Source: Filosporella fistucella
Lineage: Eukaryota > Ascomycota > Leotiomycetes > Helotiales
DNA: 64,000 nucleotides
Assembly: GCA_030077755.1 (NCBI GenBank)
Contig: JAQJZZ010000008.1
Location: 1,860,001-1,924,000, forward strand
Direction of reading: 5' to 3'
The position numbers were made by a program, and so were the translations under genes. Shown piece after piece: positions 60,701 through 64,000 of this stretch (its first letter is position 1; each line of letters starts with the position of its first letter). The notes beneath the pieces were generated by a model. That model worked only from the letters and a program-made list of their open reading frames with translations, had not been told where the DNA came from and did not search any database.

Positions 60701-63013
60701 TCAACGAGCAATTCATACTCACGAATGATACTCCGGGATGCTTCTTTGCCGTTATAGATCACGTAATTGACATCTGGGGACCAATAGTCAAATGTATCAG
60801 CCCAAGCAGGAATGGTAGTCAACGGAACCACAACAAGAAACGGTCCCTCTTGCCGTCGGTCATGGCGGAGCCAATTCATGAAGGATACAGTTTGGACCGT
60901 CTTTCCCAGTCCCATTTCGTCTGCTAGGATGACGTTTCGATTATTGGCCCAGTTGTATGCCAAAAAGTTGAGCCCTGTGATTTGGAAGTCGCGGAGTTGT
61001 CCATTTTTGATATATGAAGGCTGCTCCCGAATAGTCTTATGGGGTCCACGGGTGTTGGGATTCGACTCTTTATGGTCCGAAGACAACGAGCGAGAAGATC
61101 GGTCGAGGAAACGGTCAATTGCGTCTTGATTAATTTCACTCACGAGTGACGCCACTTCCCAAGTGCAAGATTCGTAGTAGAGACCTTTCCACTTGACGAA
61201 GTATTCAGTTCCATCCTCGCCATGGCGTGTGCCAATGACTCTTTCAACTTTGGTATAGTCCAGAAGGGCGTCCGAGTCTCGTTCCCGGTCGAGCATCCAC
61301 TTCTCTTTCTCTTCAGGTGGAATGTCCTTCCCTTGTGCCATCATATAAATGTCTTCTAGCACAATTTTTCTATAGTAATTCTCCAGCCGGCGGAAGCCAC
61401 GCATACCGGCCAAAGAACTTGTAGTCTCCCAAGTTGCATGATAATGAGACTTGCCCTGCCACTTGATAAAGTAGTCGAAGTCTTCACGACCAAGGTCATC
61501 GTTTTCCATGTCCTTGCCTTCCTGGACACGGTGCTTCAGGACGACGTCTATATAGGGAGTAGTGTCTTCTGTCTCGCCGGCCCAGTAGTTTGGAGTCATC
61601 ATTTCAGACTCATCTTCGAAATCCACATCGCTCTCTTGATATGCACCTACAGTAACTTGTGCAGCTCTGCGACTGTTCCATCTCTTCTCCTGAAAGATGG
61701 GTGCTAAACCACCAGACTCAAGTTGGCGGCGTCGATTCTTCTTGGTCTGAGTTTTCGCGCGTGCACCTCCATACGTCTCAGTGTCGTCAGAATCTGATCC
61801 CGAGGCCGATCGAAGAATTGGAGTGTCTCGTTTCGATGCTGAGTTTGGGATGTTAGTATTTGGCGACAGCAAGGTATCAACGACAGCATGATGGGGTGGG
61901 TAGCATACAAGGCTGTGACCGCTCTGGTTTTCGTCTCTTAGCCCTGTGTGCAGGGACAACATCGGAATCGGAATCATCGTTATCATCATCGGATTCAATC
62001 TGCAATGTGTTAGTACTAGAATGAAGCTATAGATGTCTATCCAAGAGGTTTCAACGGCGAGGTCATACAATGGGGCGGTGTTGAACAGGGCGGCCCTTGA
62101 GAGTAAATGTCAGCAGAATCTTCACCATCTCAATCGCTGGATACATACGCTTCTACGCAGGCCATACAGCTCTGGATTGGCTTTAATATGCTCGTCTTCA
62201 TCAAGCTTCCGCTTTGGTGGACGGCGAGATTCAGTAGATGTTGATCGTTGATCTCGTCCTTCATCCGCAGCCGCTACAGCTGGGCTATCCTCCATGTCAA
62301 AATCGGCATCATCGGACTCGCCCTTAGCATCTGCTGCGGAAGAATCGGAATCATCACTATCTTGAGCTCCGAATTCAGATTGGTGATTTGAGGAGGTCGC
62401 CGGCGAGGGTTCGTCGACAATAGGGATGGCGACCTCAGAGAGGTCAGACTCAGAATCGTACGGAGCGTCGTCGTTTGTAAGAGTGGATCTTTGCAAAGGA
62501 CTTCCATGTCCATTGGAAACAGGTAATGAGGGATTCGAGGTCAGGACTGTTACAGTCGATGGAGGGGCTAAGACGACGAAGTTAGCAATGTGCTCAATTC
62601 TCTTCATTTTTGCTATGACGCCAGCAGTCAATGGTCATACGACGATCTCAACAATGTAACGACGGTTCAAATTTTGTTTGAACCGCATTCCGAGAGTCTG
62701 CAGAGCTGATATGAATGTTGCCGGCGCATTTCGAGATAGTTGTAAGTGACATCGAGATAGGGCTGATGATGAAATTTGATCGATTGATATTGCGTCAGAG
62801 CGTGGGAGTGCCCCAAAATGCACCAAACTCGTCTGCGAAGCTGGAAGATATTGACGAAAAGATGAAGGCAGGTCCATGGGCAAATTTGGGTCGATATTCT
62901 CGAGATATAAGAGATGGTACCGATGATCTTCGAGCAGGCAGACAGTCCATAGCCTTGGAGTATGTCTGGAAAGGGTAGATAGAATAAGTATGAAAATGTA
63001 ACTCACAAGCCAT
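57713..63013 (-). CDS. CHD1 chromatin-remodelling ATPase
   Basis: Six exons are inferred: 63013-63007 (7 nt), 62567-62149, 62095-62069 (27 nt), 61999-61909, 61838-57935 and 57887-57713. They encode 1540 residues with every join in frame. An acidic N-terminus is followed by tandem chromodomains (about 272-345 and 380-430; FDYFIKWQGKSHYHATWE and EYFVKWKGLYYESCTWE). The SNF2 ATPase has DEMGLGKT (488-495) and DEAH (597-600). The helicase C lobe contains STRAGGLGINL and ARAHRIGQKK. A region of the SANT-SLIDE type follows (WGAREDGMLLVGIHRHGYGAW), then an RD-repeat linker and the C-terminal helical CHCT/DUF4208 domain, which continues into the last exon (DYVARWWPISPGAP). CHD1 spaces nucleosomes on transcribed genes in the nucleus. 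An alternative start inside intron 1 (ATG at about 62608, reading MKRIEHIANFVV) is possible, but GTGAGT with GCTAAC-TTAG favours splicing to give MASPPSTVTV. Confidence 0.93.
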
Positions 63014-63431
63014 GATGAATAGGCCCCCCTTGAGGCAGATATAGTATGTGTAGTCGAATAAAGAACGTGGGTTTAGAAATATGTTATGGTGGTGGAAGTT
63101 TGTAATTATGTCGATGTGGAGATAGGTGTGACAGTCCAACGGGCCTTCAACCGGTCACTCTTTCCTCGTCTCGCTTACTGCCAGTGAGCCACAAATGCAG
63201 GCAGCCAATGACTGCACCCTTATTTCCCAAAAATTGGTTTCCCAAAACTTCATCATACCTACTTTAGGTACCATACTTTGACCACGACGGGACAAGTTTG
63301 GACCACTATTAGGGCTCACTCGCGACATACTGTTTTGTGCAATTCAAGAATCTGCGATCCAGATTTCGCCGAGTACCATCGAAGCATCTCTCCTGCAAGC
63401 AGAGCTCTCTCTGGGAGCGCAACACAGCAAA
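63014..63431. promoter_or_regulatory. Shared divergent promoter of CHD1 and RLI1
   Basis: Only 418 bp separate the two start codons, so both promoters and both leaders lie here. No clear TATA box is seen in either direction. Confidence 0.55.
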
Positions 63432-64000
63432 ATGTCTGACAAGCTCACCCGGTAAGTTAAAGGAAACGTGGAACTACAGATTGAATTCTAGATTGTCCAA
63501 CTTATGGCCTCTTGATCTGTTAATACTAATTTCTGTCCAAAACAGTATCGCCATTATCAGTACAGACAAGGTGCGCGCAGCTGCCATTCCATACCCCACC
63601 ATGACCCCGCCACCCTCGATTTGAACTCACATGCTAACAACACCTTTTCACGTTCCAGTGCAAACCGAAGGTGAATAGTTTGGACATATAGTATTCAAAG
63701 GGCATCTGCTGAGTTCATTTTCCAGAAATGCAGACAAGAATGCAAGAAATCCTGCCCCGTTGTCCGCAGTGGACGACTCTGTATCGAAGTGACTCCCGAG
63801 TCCAAAATCGCCTTCATCTCCGAGAGTCTTTGCATTGGATGCGGTATCTGTCCTAAAAAATGCCCCTTTGGCGCCATTAACATCATCAATCTGCCAACAA
63901 ATCTCGAATCCCAGATTACCCATCGATACTCTGCAAACAGCTTCAAGCTTCATCGTTTGCCTACACCACGTCCTGGACAGGTCTTGGGGTTGGTTGGTTC
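63432..64000 (+). CDS. RLI1/ABCE1 ribosome-recycling ATPase, 5' part
   Basis: Four exons are visible: 63432-63451, 63546-63570 (25 nt), 63659-63670 (12 nt) and 63726 to the window edge. They join in frame to [19 protein letters not shown], then [13 protein letters not shown] and onward, about 110 residues. The two ferredoxin-like iron-sulfur motifs are complete ([15 protein letters not shown] and [16 protein letters not shown]). The sequence stops at GLVG, the start of the first Walker A motif. The rest of the gene lies outside the window. RLI1 splits ribosomes after termination and works with eRF1 and initiation factors in the cytosol. It is essential in yeast. The 12-nt exon supplies two residues of the first cluster, so mis-annotation would break it. 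Confidence 0.94.

Noticed and set aside
62122..62631. Separate 169-aa protein next to CHD1
   Set aside because: It joins in frame with neighbouring exons to give the CHD1 N-terminus, so it is not an independent gene.
1..64000. CRISPR arrays, prokaryotic operons, phage or toxin-antitoxin systems
   Set aside because: No regularly spaced repeats were seen and the gene structure is eukaryotic throughout.

Overview
This window reads as nuclear DNA of a filamentous ascomycete (Pezizomycotina). Genes are on both strands. Most introns are short (about 45-160 bp) with GTANGT-type donors, CTAAC/CTGAC-type branch sites and NAG acceptors. The predicted families are typical of moulds: a Zn2Cys6 regulator, secreted tyrosinase, GPI-type surface proteins and a monocarboxylate-type MFS porter. 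Gene style and spacing suggest Leotiomycetes (Helotiales), but that placement is only an impression. All exon joins were inferred by eye from splice sites and reading-frame continuity; there is no transcript evidence.

Left part (1-30 kb): a LARP1-type La/DM15 RNA-binding protein (2118-5530, +), a cysteine-rich GPI-type surface protein (6958-7830, -), about 9 kb of gene-poor DNA rich in simple repeats, a DapA-family aldolase (16741-17886, +), an AT-rich gene-poor island (about 17.9-24.5 kb) holding a 146-bp MITE with a perfect 8-bp target duplication, a doubtful small gene (24540-25245, +) beside a tandem duplication, and a Dcr2-type metallophosphatase (25553-27221, -). Decayed coding-like sequence follows at 28.0-29.3 kb.

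Middle part (30-44 kb): an intron-containing tRNA-Leu(AAG) at 30002-30101, a second AT-rich island with a diverged second copy of the MITE, a TamA/Dal81-like Zn2Cys6 transcription factor (33245-35676, -), and a gene predicted to fuse a GNAT acetyltransferase to an allophanate-hydrolase-type amidase (38532-40797, -). This fusion is the most unusual object in the window.

Right part (44-64 kb) is gene-dense: secreted tyrosinase (44402-46532, +), secreted amidase (47257-48963, +), GPI-type protein (50007-50833, +), three-LIM paxillin-like protein (51420-54204, -), MFS transporter (55288-57023, +), the chromatin remodeller CHD1 (57713-63013, -) and the 5' end of RLI1/ABCE1 (63432 to the window edge, +), divergent from CHD1. 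The tyrosinase, secreted amidase and GPI-type protein form a run of three secretory-pathway genes on one strand, but I see no core enzyme that would make it a biosynthetic cluster. CHD1 (chromatin), RLI1 (ribosome recycling), the LARP and the LIM protein are housekeeping or cytoskeletal genes. Several genes contain very small coding exons (7, 12, 25, 27 and 31 nt) that automated annotation could easily miss.
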